A DNA stretch of 11,644 nucleotides. It comes from Deltaproteobacteria bacterium (GTDB lineage: Bacteria > Myxococcota_A > UBA9160). The position numbers and the translations under genes were made by a program. Position 1 is the first letter of the stretch. Each line of letters starts with the position of its first letter. The DNA is taken from NCBI GenBank assembly GCA_003520425.1, contig DOUU01000285.1, positions 1 through 11,644 on the forward strand, in the 5' to 3' direction. Under the pieces are notes generated by a model, which ran no database searches, was not told where the DNA came from, and worked only from the letters and a program-made list of their open reading frames with translations. Positions 1 to 6,364 of the stretch are shown here, in pieces.

Positions 1-440
1 GTCGATGCTGCGGCGGGGGTGTCTATCGGGGGAGTCGCGTGCCTGCCTCGTTTGGCAGCGTGGCGCACGCGAGGAGATGCGGGCTCCTCGGCCGTACGTT
101 CAACGCCTGTCCTGGGGAGGTTCGCGATCACGCGGACGCGTCGCTCGAACTCCTGGATCCGGGCGAGGTCGTCCGCCACGTGCTGCCGTTCCTCTGCTCG
201 GCTTTGCAGTTCCGCGCGCACCGCCTCGGCCTCTGCACGTACATGCTCGGCCTCTGCGCGCACGCGCGTGAACTCAGCCATCTGGCCGCGCAGGATCAGG
301 TAATGCGCAAAGCACAACAAAAAAACGAGACCTGCCGCAGCTCCGATCACCAAGAGCCGCTTGAGGTCCCTCTCGGAGACACCGAATCGCCGCACCTGCC
401 CGATTCCCTCGGGGACGATAACGAGCGTAAATCGCTTCAC
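1..440 (-). CDS. M23/LytM-type envelope protein, N-terminal part (partial)
   Basis: The frame is open from a GTG at 440 to the left edge (146 codons, no stop), so only the N-terminus is present. It begins VKRFTLVIVPEGIGQVRRF, a short basic and beta-rich segment. One membrane helix follows at residues about 29-50 (LLVIGAAAGLVFLLCFAHYL). A charged heptad-like coiled coil occupies residues about 51-106, with repeated RAEAE/VRAEAEAVRAE units. The order 'FTLVVPEG-like start, single helix, coiled coil' is typical of membrane-anchored M23 (LytM/NlpD-like) peptidoglycan endopeptidases or their activators, whose catalytic domain would lie beyond the window. That domain is not visible, so the peptidase assignment rests on the N-terminal pattern only. 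A purine-rich GAGAGGGG sits just before the GTG. The protein would sit in the inner membrane with the coil in the periplasm. Other single-pass coiled-coil proteins cannot be excluded. Confidence 0.72.
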   Translation of the reverse strand, partial: MKRFTLVIVPEGIGQVRRFGVSERDLKRLLVIGAAAGLVFLLCFAHYLILRGQMAEFTRVRAEAEHVRAEAEAVRAELQSRAEERQHVADDLARIQEFERRVRVIANLPRTGVERTAEEPASPRVRHAAKRGRHATPPIDTPAAAS

Positions 441-958
441 GCGCCCCTCTCTCGTCGTGACGCTGGGTCGCGCCACCCCACCTTGGCTTCTCGATACGCG
501 TCCCCCAAACTTTGTGCCTCAGACCACAAATTTGTGCCTCAGACCACAAAAAATGAGCCCAGATGCGACATGGCAAAACCAATTCGCCAGGATGCCTGCG
601 GGCCGTCGGCGAGGCTCCAATCCCGCGGGTGTCGGCATTGCAAGAGATGGCGCTCGCACAGGGCAGGGCCCAACGTGAAGCGCCCCAGCGCAAGCTGACG
701 GCGGCCCTCCGTCGGGCAGGGAAGCCGAAGCCCAGGCGCCGACGTTGAGGGCCGCTATAGGCGCTGCTCCTTGCCGCAGCACTCGACCCGAGGATCCGGC
801 CGCAGATTCAGAAGAAGATCGCGGCGGGGGAGACGGACGCGTGAGCGGCAGCTATTCCCTTCTCCTCGTGAAGCGCGAGGGCAGCGTGGCGCGGATCGGC
901 CGTTCCCGCATCGCCCCGAGGTCGCGTCTGGGCCGCCCGTCGGGCGCCGCCGCCGCGG
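441..958. other. Intergenic stretch without a convincing gene
   Basis: This 518-bp stretch lies between two leftward genes. It holds the tandem 20-bp repeat at 511-550 and otherwise no reading frame with a believable start, ribosome site and protein-like composition. Short rightward frames (553-678, 563-748, 745-1092) are arginine- and proline-rich, as expected from GC-rich noncoding DNA. One piece at about 761-841 reads LLLAAALDPRIRPQIQKKIA, which is protein-like, but a TAG immediately precedes it in frame, so it is at most a remnant. The part next to 440 should contain the promoter of the M23-like gene. I could not identify a clear -35/-10 pair. Confidence 0.5.
511..550. repeat. Perfect tandem pair of 20-bp repeats with inverted ends
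   Basis: The unit TTTGTGCCTCAGACCACAAA occurs twice back to back (511-530 and 531-550) with no mismatch. Each unit has 6-bp inverted ends (TTTGTG/CACAAA) around an 8-bp centre. The junction of the two copies makes a perfect 12-bp palindrome, CACAAATTTGTG. This layout is what a dimeric DNA-binding protein, or two dimers side by side, would recognise. It lies 71-110 bp upstream of the start of the leftward M23-like gene, so an operator or activator site is the simplest inference. It could also be a remnant of a mobile repeat. Its AT content is clearly higher than that of the flanks. Confidence 0.85.
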
Positions 959-969
959 CTAAACCGCGG
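953..969. terminator. GC hairpin holding the stop codon of the microprotein gene
   Basis: CCGCGG at 953-958 pairs with CCGCGG at 964-969 across a 5-nt loop (959-963). The loop contains the TAG stop of the leftward 51-codon gene. No T-run follows on the minus strand, so this is not a canonical intrinsic terminator. It could still stall transcription or protect the 3' end of the message. Confidence 0.3.
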
Positions 970-1114
970 GCTCGAAGCATTCGTCGCTGCAATGGCCGTC
1001 GCAGTCGTCCTCACCACAGAGATGCCTCCGGTGACCGTAAGAGCGATTGCGATCTGCAAGAAAGAACTCAATCGCAACCGCAGCGGCAATGAGGAGTAGG
1101 ACGCGAAGGCGCAT
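959..1114 (-). CDS. Small secreted or membrane-anchored cysteine-rich protein (51 aa)
   Basis: This is a 51-residue protein starting with ATG at 1114. GGAAGGGGGAG (plus-strand positions 1118-1128) lies immediately upstream as a strong ribosome site, which favours this start over the longer frame from about 1174. Residues 1-20 (MRLRVLLLIAAAVAIEFFLA) form a signal peptide or signal anchor: two arginines, then a continuous hydrophobic core. The rest is a short basic stretch (DRNRSYGHRRH) followed by an acidic cysteine cluster, LCGEDDCDGHCSDEC, with cysteines at residues 33, 38, 42 and 46 (spacing C-x4-C-x3-C-x3-C). That could make two disulfides or bind a metal outside the cytoplasm. I do not recognise a family. 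It diverges from the beta-helix protein gene across 169 bp and may share its regulatory region. Confidence 0.55.
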   Translation of the reverse strand: MRLRVLLLIAAAVAIEFFLADRNRSYGHRRHLCGEDDCDGHCSDECFEPAV

Positions 1115-1270
1115 TCGCTCCCCCTTCCGAGGCGTGGAGACAAATCGAAGATGTGCAATCCACGTGCCGCGCATTCAGATTGTCCTTACGCCCGCCTGTC
1201 CCGGCGCATGGTCCCGATTTCGCTGGACACCGCACTGTCACCGGTGGTCCACTACAGGGTCGCGTTGGAA

Positions 1271-1276
1271 GAGGAG
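1271..1276 (+). promoter_or_regulatory. Ribosome binding site GAGGAG
   Basis: GAGGAG lies 7 nt before the ATG at 1284. It fixes the start of the beta-helix protein there, in preference to the later ATG at 1329 or to the long open frame upstream. Confidence 0.7.
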
Positions 1277-1283
1277 AACCATC

Positions 1284-3038
1284 ATGCGGAGCGCGCGTTC
1301 TCGTTTCTGCTCCTTGGGCGGTGGCTGGATGGGCAAGGTCGCTCGTCTCACGTTGGCTGCTCTCCTTGCTGGCGTCCTCGCCCAAGGGGGGGCAGAGGCC
1401 GGCGACGGAGGGGAGGGACCTCCGGGCTGCCCGCCGGGACTCGCCCAGAAGGAGAACGGCTGCCAACCGCCAGGTCAGGCGAAAAGCCACGTCTTGCGCG
1501 TGGGGACATTCCGCGGCATCCGCGGCCAGTTCAGCACCATCCAATCCGCAGTCGACGCGGCCAAGCCGGGGGACTGGATCCTCGTGGCCCCGGGTAACTA
1601 CCACGAGCAGGGGGACCGCGAGTATGCCTGGCCGGGCGTCGCAGGGGGCGCCGTCTACATCACGACTCCCAACCTGCATCTGCGTGGAATGGATCGCAAC
1701 GCCGTCGTGGTCGATGGCACGAAGCCGGGTGCTTCCCAGTGCTCCGCCGATCCGAACGATCAAGACATGGGTCCGCTTGACTGGAGCGGCAATCCCCTCG
1801 GCCGCAACGGAATCCTCGTCTTCAAGGCGGACAACGTCGCGGTCGAGAATCTCACCGCGTGCAACTTCCTTGCCGGCTCGGGGGGAGGTGGCAACCAGAT
1901 CTGGTGGGATGGCGGATACGAGTCGGGACAGATCGGACTCGGCGCCTACCTTGGCCAGTATCTTTCTGCCACGTCGACCTACTTTGTGAGCGCTCAGCAG
2001 CCGGCGGCCCAGTATGGAATTTTTGCGAGCAACTCTCGCGGACCCGGGCTCATCGTCCATGCCTACGCCAGCAACATGGCCGATTCTTCCTTCTACATCG
2101 GTGCGTGTCCCGACTGCAATGCGGTCCTGGCGGATGCGCACGCCCAGAACTCCGCCCAAGGCTTCTCCGGCACCAACTCCGGTGGACATCTGATGATCGC
2201 GTTTTCCGAGTGGGACGGGAACCTGACCGGAATCTCCGCCAACAGCCAGGACACCGAAGGGCCCTCGCCCCAAAGCGGCAAATGCCCTGACGCGGAGAAA
2301 GGACTCACGGGCAATGGCCTGTGCACCTACTACATCGGCAACTACATCCACGACAACAACAATCCGAACGTGCCCGGGGCAGGGCTGGCGGGCATGGGAC
2401 CCATTGGCACGGGCGTGCTCGTCTCAGGGGGGCAGTTTGACACCATCGCTTGGAACCGGGTGGAGCACAACGGCTCTTGGGGGCTGCTCCTCGTGCCGTT
2501 CGCCGACTTCAGCAACCCGCCCCCGCCCGGCTTTAGCTGCGCAGGCGGCGTGGTTCCGCAGGTGACCGATCCGTTCCCGCTGGGCACCCTCGCTTTCCTT
2601 GGCGTCATCTGCTACTTCGACCCCTTCGGCAACGAGGTCTATGACAACTTCCTGCGCGACAACGGCTTCTTCGGCAACGATACGAACGGCGATCTCGGCG
2701 AGATCAGCGGACTGAACGACCCCGGGAACTGCTGGCACGGGAACTTCGACCCGAAGGGGGTCACGAGTTCCCCCGCGGATCTGCAGACCACGCACGCCAC
2801 CTGCGGTATTCCCAACCAGGGTGCCAACTTCCTCGATCCGATCGGCCTGCAGCTCGCCTGCGCGACGGGGGCGCTCGGTCCATGTACGGGACTGCCCGGA
2901 AACCCCGGCTATCCCCAGGCCACGAAAGTGACACTGCTACCGCTACCGCCGCAGCGCTCCATGGAGGATCCGTGTGAGGGAGTACCGACGAACCCCTGGT
3001 GCGAGAAGAAGGGAGCAGGGCGAGGGAAGCACTGGTAA
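1284..3038 (+). CDS. Secreted right-handed beta-helix (pectin-lyase-fold) protein
   Basis: 584 residues. A hydrophobic signal sequence spans residues about 18-39 (VARLTLAALLAGVLAQGGAEA, cleavage likely after AEA). The ATG at 1329 (residue 16) is an alternative start that keeps the signal peptide, but the one at 1284 has the better ribosome site. Residues 48-67 carry a cysteine-proline motif, CPPGLAQKENGCQPPGQAK, seen as a short linker in various periplasmic proteins. From residue about 81 the sequence GQFSTIQSAVDAAKPGDWI and then LVAPGNYHE is the standard opening of right-handed parallel beta-helix proteins. Asparagine- and glycine-rich coils follow to about residue 470 (for example NGILVFKADNVAVENL, YGIFASNSRGPGLIVHAY, TYYIGNYIHDNNN, NEVYDNFLRDNGFFGN). 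The C-terminus has several cysteines (C483, C507, C526, C534, C564, C573), probably disulfide-bonded, and ends basic. No catalytic residues of pectate lyase can be identified, so the substrate is unknown. A surface or periplasmic polysaccharide-binding or structural role is the inference. Confidence 0.88.
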   Translation: MRSARSRFCSLGGGWMGKVARLTLAALLAGVLAQGGAEAGDGGEGPPGCPPGLAQKENGCQPPGQAKSHVLRVGTFRGIRGQFSTIQSAVDAAKPGDWILVAPGNYHEQGDREYAWPGVAGGAVYITTPNLHLRGMDRNAVVVDGTKPGASQCSADPNDQDMGPLDWSGNPLGRNGILVFKADNVAVENLTACNFLAGSGGGGNQIWWDGGYESGQIGLGAYLGQYLSATSTYFVSAQQPAAQYGIFASNSRGPGLIVHAYASNMADSSFYIGACPDCNAVLADAHAQNSAQGFSGTNSGGHLMIAFSEWDGNLTGISANSQDTEGPSPQSGKCPDAEKGLTGNGLCTYYIGNYIHDNNNPNVPGAGLAGMGPIGTGVLVSGGQFDTIAWNRVEHNGSWGLLLVPFADFSNPPPPGFSCAGGVVPQVTDPFPLGTLAFLGVICYFDPFGNEVYDNFLRDNGFFGNDTNGDLGEISGLNDPGNCWHGNFDPKGVTSSPADLQTTHATCGIPNQGANFLDPIGLQLACATGALGPCTGLPGNPGYPQATKVTLLPLPPQRSMEDPCEGVPTNPWCEKKGAGRGKHW

Positions 3039-3116
3039 GTTCACGGCCAGCCTTCCAGTCTGGCGCCCCCTTTGATTGACGCGCGGTCCCCAAGTCGCGA
3101 AGTAGGACACGTCATC

Positions 3117-3197
3117 ATTTCCGTACCAAGCAGGATTCTTCGGAGCACCTCCCAGAGACGCCACGACGAGCACGTCTTTCTGGTGGGGCACGTACAT
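3117..3197 (-). pseudogene. Remnant of a deazaflavin-dependent nitroreductase-family gene
   Basis: On the minus strand a 27-codon segment reads MYVPHQKD followed by VLVVASLGGAPKNPAWYGN. The pattern 'VVASxGGAPKxPAWYxN' is the signature segment of the deazaflavin (F420)-dependent nitroreductase (DDN) family. Proteins of that family are about 130-150 residues long. Here the expected N-terminal part (the GRKSG...-type segment upstream) is absent from all three minus frames. The sequence after the motif (DDVSYFATWG...) loses the family pattern and reads on into the antisense of the beta-helix gene. I infer a decayed fragment, not a functional gene. The match rests on about 19 residues recognised by eye. 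Confidence 0.42.
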
Positions 3198-3414
3198 TGG
3201 GGGCCGGGGGTCGGGCACTTTGGTGTCGACGATTTCGGTCACAAATAGCTTCCGCGGGAGACCGGTGAAAAGGCGTCAGGAGGTGAGGAGCTTCTTGAGC
3301 AGCACTCCCGGGGCGGGGCTGGCGCACTGGCAAAAAAGGTCGCTCCGAACGAGCCAAAAAACGCAGTAGCGGCGCGGGCTAGTTTGGGCACCTCCCTTCT
3401 TGAGGGTGCTCGGC

Positions 3415-3426
3415 AGGAGGAAGGAG
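3415..3426 (+). promoter_or_regulatory. Strong ribosome site that sets a TTG start
   Basis: AGGAGGAAGGAG spans 3415-3426. The AGGAGG core ends 8 nt before the TTG at 3429, the ideal distance, and this selects that rare start over the in-frame TTG at 3384, which has no such site. Confidence 0.65.
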
Positions 3427-3428
3427 TC

Positions 3429-3749
3429 TTGCGGCGAGTCTCTGTGGTTTTGATGGTGACGGCCGCCATGTTCGCCCACGGTCCCGCCTGCGCGCACCAC
3501 GGTCCGCGGCGAGAGGCATGGGACCAGTGGACAAAGCCCGACGCGACGGAGCAGGAGCGGGCCCGAGACTACGGCGACTGCCGAACCCACGGACAGGCGA
3601 GCTGGATCGGTGGCGGTCCAGTTGGCATCGCCGTCGCTGCCTCCATGACCGAGGGTCACAACGACGGGGTCTATCGAGCGTGTATGGTCGCGCGAGGCTG
3701 GCGCTGGAGTGAGGAGCCAGTGGCGCTCCCGTCTCACCCTTCGCAGTGA
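3429..3749 (+). CDS. Small exported protein of unknown function (106 aa)
   Basis: 106 residues from a TTG start chosen for its AGGAGG site. Residues 1-22 (RRVSVVLMVTAAMFAHGPACA) are a signal peptide with likely cleavage after ACA; the cysteine at 21 does not fit a good lipobox. The mature part has the layout W-x-K-P-x-A-T (residues 34-40), then an acidic/basic helix ending in Cys51, a glycine-rich stretch SWIGGGPVGIAVAASM (58-73) and YRACMVARGWRW (82-93). Many short bacterial exported proteins share this 'WxKPGAT ... D..C ... YxxCMxxRGW' arrangement, with the two cysteines probably disulfide-paired in the periplasm. The family has no established function that I can name. The gene stands alone, 272 bp before the HAF-repeat gene on the same strand. 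Confidence 0.72.
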   Translation: MRRVSVVLMVTAAMFAHGPACAHHGPRREAWDQWTKPDATEQERARDYGDCRTHGQASWIGGGPVGIAVAASMTEGHNDGVYRACMVARGWRWSEEPVALPSHPSQ

Positions 3750-4021
3750 TTCCCAGAGAGGATCGGCTCGGACACCCGACGCGAGCGGCGGCGAGAGGGG
3801 CGCCTGGGGGATCGTGCGCGACCATCCACGCATTTGTCTGGCTGCCACTTTGGGCGGGAAGGGCTTCGCTCAGAGCGTAACCCGAAGGGATGTGGGAGCC
3901 GCGCGCCGCAGACGCTCCCGGGCCGGCCCGAGGCGCCCCGCAATCGGGTCTCCTGACACTTCCGCGGTGCTCCTACCACTACCTCATACACAACTCTGGA
4001 GTGAACACGGGGGGCTAAATC

Positions 4022-5251
4022 GTGGCGCGGCGGTGGCTTTTCACCTTGCTCTGGCTCTCGCCTTTCCTCCCAGGAGTCAGCCACGCGGCAAGCTTCATGG
4101 GCCTCGGCTTCCTCTCAGGCGACTCCGGCAGCATAGCATTCGGTGTCTCCGCAGACGGGTCGGCTGTGACGGGCTTCAGCGGCACCTCCGCAGGCACACA
4201 GGCGTTCCGCTGGACCTCAGGCAGCGGGATGGTCGGCCTCGGCGTAATCCCAGGAGATGAGAGCAGCCAAGGTTTAGGGATCTCTGCCAACGGCTCAGTC
4301 GTAGCGGGCTACAGCATGACCTCAGCCACCAGCCGACAGGCGTTCCGCTGGACCTCAGGCAGCGGGATGGTCGGCCTCGGCCTCCTCCCGAACGGATTCT
4401 TTACCCAGGGGCAGGCTGTTTCGGCAGATGGGTCAACGGTAGTGGGTTACGGCAGCAGCGGCGCCCCGACCTCTAGGGAAGCCTTCCGCTGGACCTCGAG
4501 CAGCGGAATGGTTGGCCTCGGCTTCCTGCCGGGCGGCACCGCGAGCTACGGGTACGGTGTCTCCGCCGACGGGTCGGTGGTGGTGGGCGCGAGCGGTGCC
4601 ACGGCAGGCGCACAAGCATTCCGCTGGACTATCGGAGGCGGGATGGTCGGTCTCGGCTTCCTCTTTGGCGGGACCAGCAGCGCTGCCGCGAGCGTCTCCC
4701 CAGACGGCTCTGTGGTGGTGGGCAGCAGCGGCTCCCTAACAGGCCAACAGGCGTTCCGCTGGACTGCGGGAGGCGGGATGGTCGGCCTCGGGAGGCTTAT
4801 CTCTGGATTGAGTCCCGGTGACACGGCGAATGGTGTCTCCGCCGACGGGTCGGTGGTGGTGGGCACGAGCGGCCCAGTGTCCACCTCAGAGGGCGACGAG
4901 GCGTTCGTTTGGGATGCTGCTCACGGTATGAGGTCCCTCCAACAGGTGCTGACGGACGACGGGCTTAACCTCACGGGCTGGAGACTTGAGAACGCAGAAG
5001 AGGTCTCGGCCGACGGCTCGACGATTGTCGGCTTTGGCATGGCCCCAAGCGGTAACACCGAGGCGTGGATCGCAACCATCCCTGAGCCTGGGACCGGCTT
5101 GCTCGTGATGGGAGGGGTGCTCGGCCTCGCCGCGATACGCCGCAGCATCCGTCTTCGAGGTCCTCTGCGTGAGAGGGGCTGTCGCCTACAGCGGCCCGGC
5201 CTGCCGATGTGCATGGATGCGTGCCCATCTCTTCGTAATCCACACGCGTGA
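4022..5251 (+). CDS. HAF-repeat extracellular protein with PEP-CTERM sorting signal
   Basis: 409 residues from a GTG start, 7 nt after a GGGGGG tract. Residues 1-23 (RRWLFTLLWLSPFLPGVSHA) form a signal peptide. Residues 24-350 are about six copies of a 46-residue repeat containing 'VSADGSVVVGxSG ... QAFRWTxGxGMVGLGxLxGG'; the AFRW motif falls at 61, 107, 154, 199, 244 and (as AFVWD) 294. This is the HAF-repeat type, which is expected to form a beta-propeller-like extracellular domain. The end carries a PEP-CTERM signal: PEP at 354-356, a hydrophobic helix GLLVMGGVLGLAAI (359-372) and arginines at 373-374. Such proteins are sorted by the exosortase/EpsH system and tied to exopolysaccharide or biofilm surfaces. 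The odd point is a 35-residue tail after the arginines, where the family normally stops within a few residues. No exosortase gene is in the window. Confidence 0.9.
   Translation: MARRWLFTLLWLSPFLPGVSHAASFMGLGFLSGDSGSIAFGVSADGSAVTGFSGTSAGTQAFRWTSGSGMVGLGVIPGDESSQGLGISANGSVVAGYSMTSATSRQAFRWTSGSGMVGLGLLPNGFFTQGQAVSADGSTVVGYGSSGAPTSREAFRWTSSSGMVGLGFLPGGTASYGYGVSADGSVVVGASGATAGAQAFRWTIGGGMVGLGFLFGGTSSAAASVSPDGSVVVGSSGSLTGQQAFRWTAGGGMVGLGRLISGLSPGDTANGVSADGSVVVGTSGPVSTSEGDEAFVWDAAHGMRSLQQVLTDDGLNLTGWRLENAEEVSADGSTIVGFGMAPSGNTEAWIATIPEPGTGLLVMGGVLGLAAIRRSIRLRGPLRERGCRLQRPGLPMCMDACPSLRNPHA
4198..4381 (+). repeat. 46-bp perfect direct repeat inside the HAF-repeat gene
   Basis: Positions 4198-4243 and 4336-4381 are identical over 46 nt, exactly 138 nt (46 codons) apart, covering the QAFRWTSGSGMVGLG segment of repeats 1 and 2. 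Later copies of the same segment (near 4481, 4616, 4751) are diverged at the DNA level. This points to recent duplication or gene conversion between the first two units. Confidence 0.85.
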
Positions 5252-5287
5252 GACTTCGCGATAACAGGCGCTTACAATATCGCAGCC

Positions 5288-5539
5288 ATGTTTACAGTTC
5301 TCAAGATGCGCCAGGCACTAGGGGCCGCTCATTGGAGCGGCAGCGGACGCGGTCTCGTGCATCACTGCGTCAGTTTGTGGCTCGTCGCAACTTGTGTCTC
5401 TTGCGCATCTCAGCCTGGCCGTCCATTCCGCCCGAACCCGACACCCGTTATTGCTTCGCATTTCCGGCGATCTGTCCGAACGCCGCGTCGGCACTCTAAG
5501 TGGTCAACGTCGCAGGACTTCTCGCGTTTGACGCCTTGA
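5288..5539 (+). CDS. Possible small exported protein (83 aa), uncertain
   Basis: An ATG at 5288 opens an 83-codon frame. TACAAT at 5272-5277 upstream resembles a -10 box and would place transcription start almost at the ATG, but no convincing -35 box or ribosome site is present. Residues about 24-40 (VHHCVSLWLVATCVSCASQ) are hydrophobic with cysteines, like a weak signal or lipoprotein segment; a GTG at residue 24 could be the true start. The rest is basic and proline-rich with no recognisable domain. Its last 36 bp overlap the end of the convergent gene at 5504-6079. It may be noncoding. Confidence 0.22.
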   Translation: MFTVLKMRQALGAAHWSGSGRGLVHHCVSLWLVATCVSCASQPGRPFRPNPTPVIASHFRRSVRTPRRHSKWSTSQDFSRLTP

Positions 5540-6079
5540 GACCTCAGCGCTTGCGAGAAACGCCGGCTCCCCATAGCGACCTGAGACATTGAGGATCGCT
5601 GCGAGCGCAATGCGCGGCCTCGCGACCGCCAGCGATGGGCGGGGATGGCCGCGCTTGGAAGCCTCGACCACCTGGCGCTGGATGCGCTCCGCCTCTCCTG
5701 TCCGCCCAAGAGCCTGCAGGAGCGCTACGTGATGTTCGCCCGCAGCGATGAGGTCTTGAGGTCCGACCTCCGGGAGGTCACGGAACAGCTCCGAAAGTCT
5801 ACCTGCGATCTGCTCCGCCTCGAGAAGGCGGCCTTCCTGGGCCCGTAGCTGAGACAATCGGTGAAGCAGAATGGCGAGATGGATCGACCTCGGTTGGGTC
5901 TCCTCGGCCGCAATCGCGGCCTCGAGCTCTTCGGTCGTCTTGGGGATCGGGCGAGGAGAGACCTCTCTCGGGGGCGGAGCGGCCTGCTTCCGTCGAGACC
6001 GGCGCACGCCTCTTAGGACGAGCAGGTAGGCTCCGATCCAAACCATGGGGACAACGAAGGCGAGCGGGTCCGCCGGCAA
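5504..6079 (-). CDS. Membrane-anchored helical-repeat (TPR-like) protein
   Basis: 191 residues from a TTG at 6079, with AGGAG (plus positions 6085-6089) 5 nt upstream; the ATG at residue 12 is a less supported alternative. One N-terminal membrane helix (residues about 5-24, PLAFVVPMVWIGAYLLVLRG) is followed by a basic stop-transfer stretch RRSRRKQ and a proline-rich linker (34-47). The rest is almost wholly helical. Pairs of amphipathic helices are spaced like TPR units: residues 66-99 (IHLAILLHRLSQLRAQEGRLLEAEQI...) and 108-140 (QDLIAAGEHHVALLQALGRT then GEAERIQRQVVEA). A third, less regular unit covers 150-190. The lone helix and following positive charges suggest an inner-membrane protein with its repeat domain in the cytoplasm, probably acting as a protein-interaction scaffold. 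No specific partner is indicated. It converges on the HAF-repeat gene. Confidence 0.72.
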   Translation of the reverse strand: MPADPLAFVVPMVWIGAYLLVLRGVRRSRRKQAAPPPREVSPRPIPKTTEELEAAIAAEETQPRSIHLAILLHRLSQLRAQEGRLLEAEQIAGRLSELFRDLPEVGPQDLIAAGEHHVALLQALGRTGEAERIQRQVVEASKRGHPRPSLAVARPRIALAAILNVSGRYGEPAFLASAEVSRRQTREVLRR

Positions 6080-6130
6080 ATGCGCTCCTGTGCGCGAGAG
6101 GAGCCAACCGGCGTGTCAGGATACATGAAC

Positions 6131-6364
6131 TCATCTCTCGGGGGGTAGGGAGACCAAGAGAAACCTCCGGGCCGCACCGCGACGCGAGTCTGTGATCTCG
6201 ACGGCCGCGCGACCCGCGAAGGCTGCGCTTCGCGGGAGTTCTGAACGCGACGGCACCCCGTCCGCAAGAAACCTCCAACCGTGGAAATCGGACACACCGT
6301 GGGGATCGCTCGTAAAGTCGAGGATGCTGCCCTGACGGATGCTACCGGCCCCGCCAACCGGCAC
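6131..6364 (-). CDS. Possible small ORF coupled to adhE (77 aa), uncertain
   Basis: A GTG at 6364 starts 77 codons that overlap the last 23 nt of adhE in another frame. GAGGA (plus positions 6373-6377) lies 8 nt upstream of the GTG, inside the end of adhE, an arrangement compatible with translational coupling. The product (GSILDFTSDPHGVSDFHGW..., ending AARRFLLVSLPPER) has no signal peptide, membrane helix or motif that I recognise. Its composition is more protein-like than the neighbouring shadow frames, but nothing else supports it. Confidence 0.28.
   Translation of the reverse strand: MPVGGAGSIRQGSILDFTSDPHGVSDFHGWRFLADGVPSRSELPRSAAFAGRAAVEITDSRRGAARRFLLVSLPPER

Larger units (their letters stand above)
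3039..3428. other. Gap with a gene remnant, no intact gene
   Basis: This 390-bp stretch separates the beta-helix gene from the next small exported protein. It holds a weak hairpin just after the beta-helix stop (GCCAG at 3046-3050 with CTGGC at 3060-3064, 9-nt loop, no T-run). It also holds the nitroreductase-like scrap at 3117-3197 (minus). At 3332-3357 a GGTCGCTC/GAGCC stem is flanked by A-runs that would read as a T-run on the minus strand. No complete gene is supported on either strand. Confidence 0.5.

Noticed and set aside
39..698. Rightward 219-codon frame at the left end
   Set aside because: It is antisense to the M23-like N-terminus, crosses the tandem repeat, and has no protein-like domain or ribosome site.
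761..841. Protein-like peptide LLLAAALDPRIRPQIQKKIA in the left gap
   Set aside because: An in-frame TAG directly precedes it, no start codon or ribosome site serves it, and about 27 codons are too few to assign. It may be a gene remnant.
1068..2351. Long leftward open frame (427 codons) across the beta-helix gene
   Set aside because: It is the antisense shadow of a gene with a signal peptide, a ribosome site and clear beta-helix patterns. The shadow itself is rich in R/G/A/V with no domain.
3045..3064. Terminator for the beta-helix gene
   Set aside because: The GCCAG/CTGGC hairpin has a 9-nt loop and no following T-run, which is too weak to list separately.
3332..3357. Stem followed by a T-run on the minus strand, resembling an intrinsic terminator
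   Set aside because: The uninterrupted stem is only about 4 bp and no leftward gene lies upstream of it. The A-runs occur on both sides.
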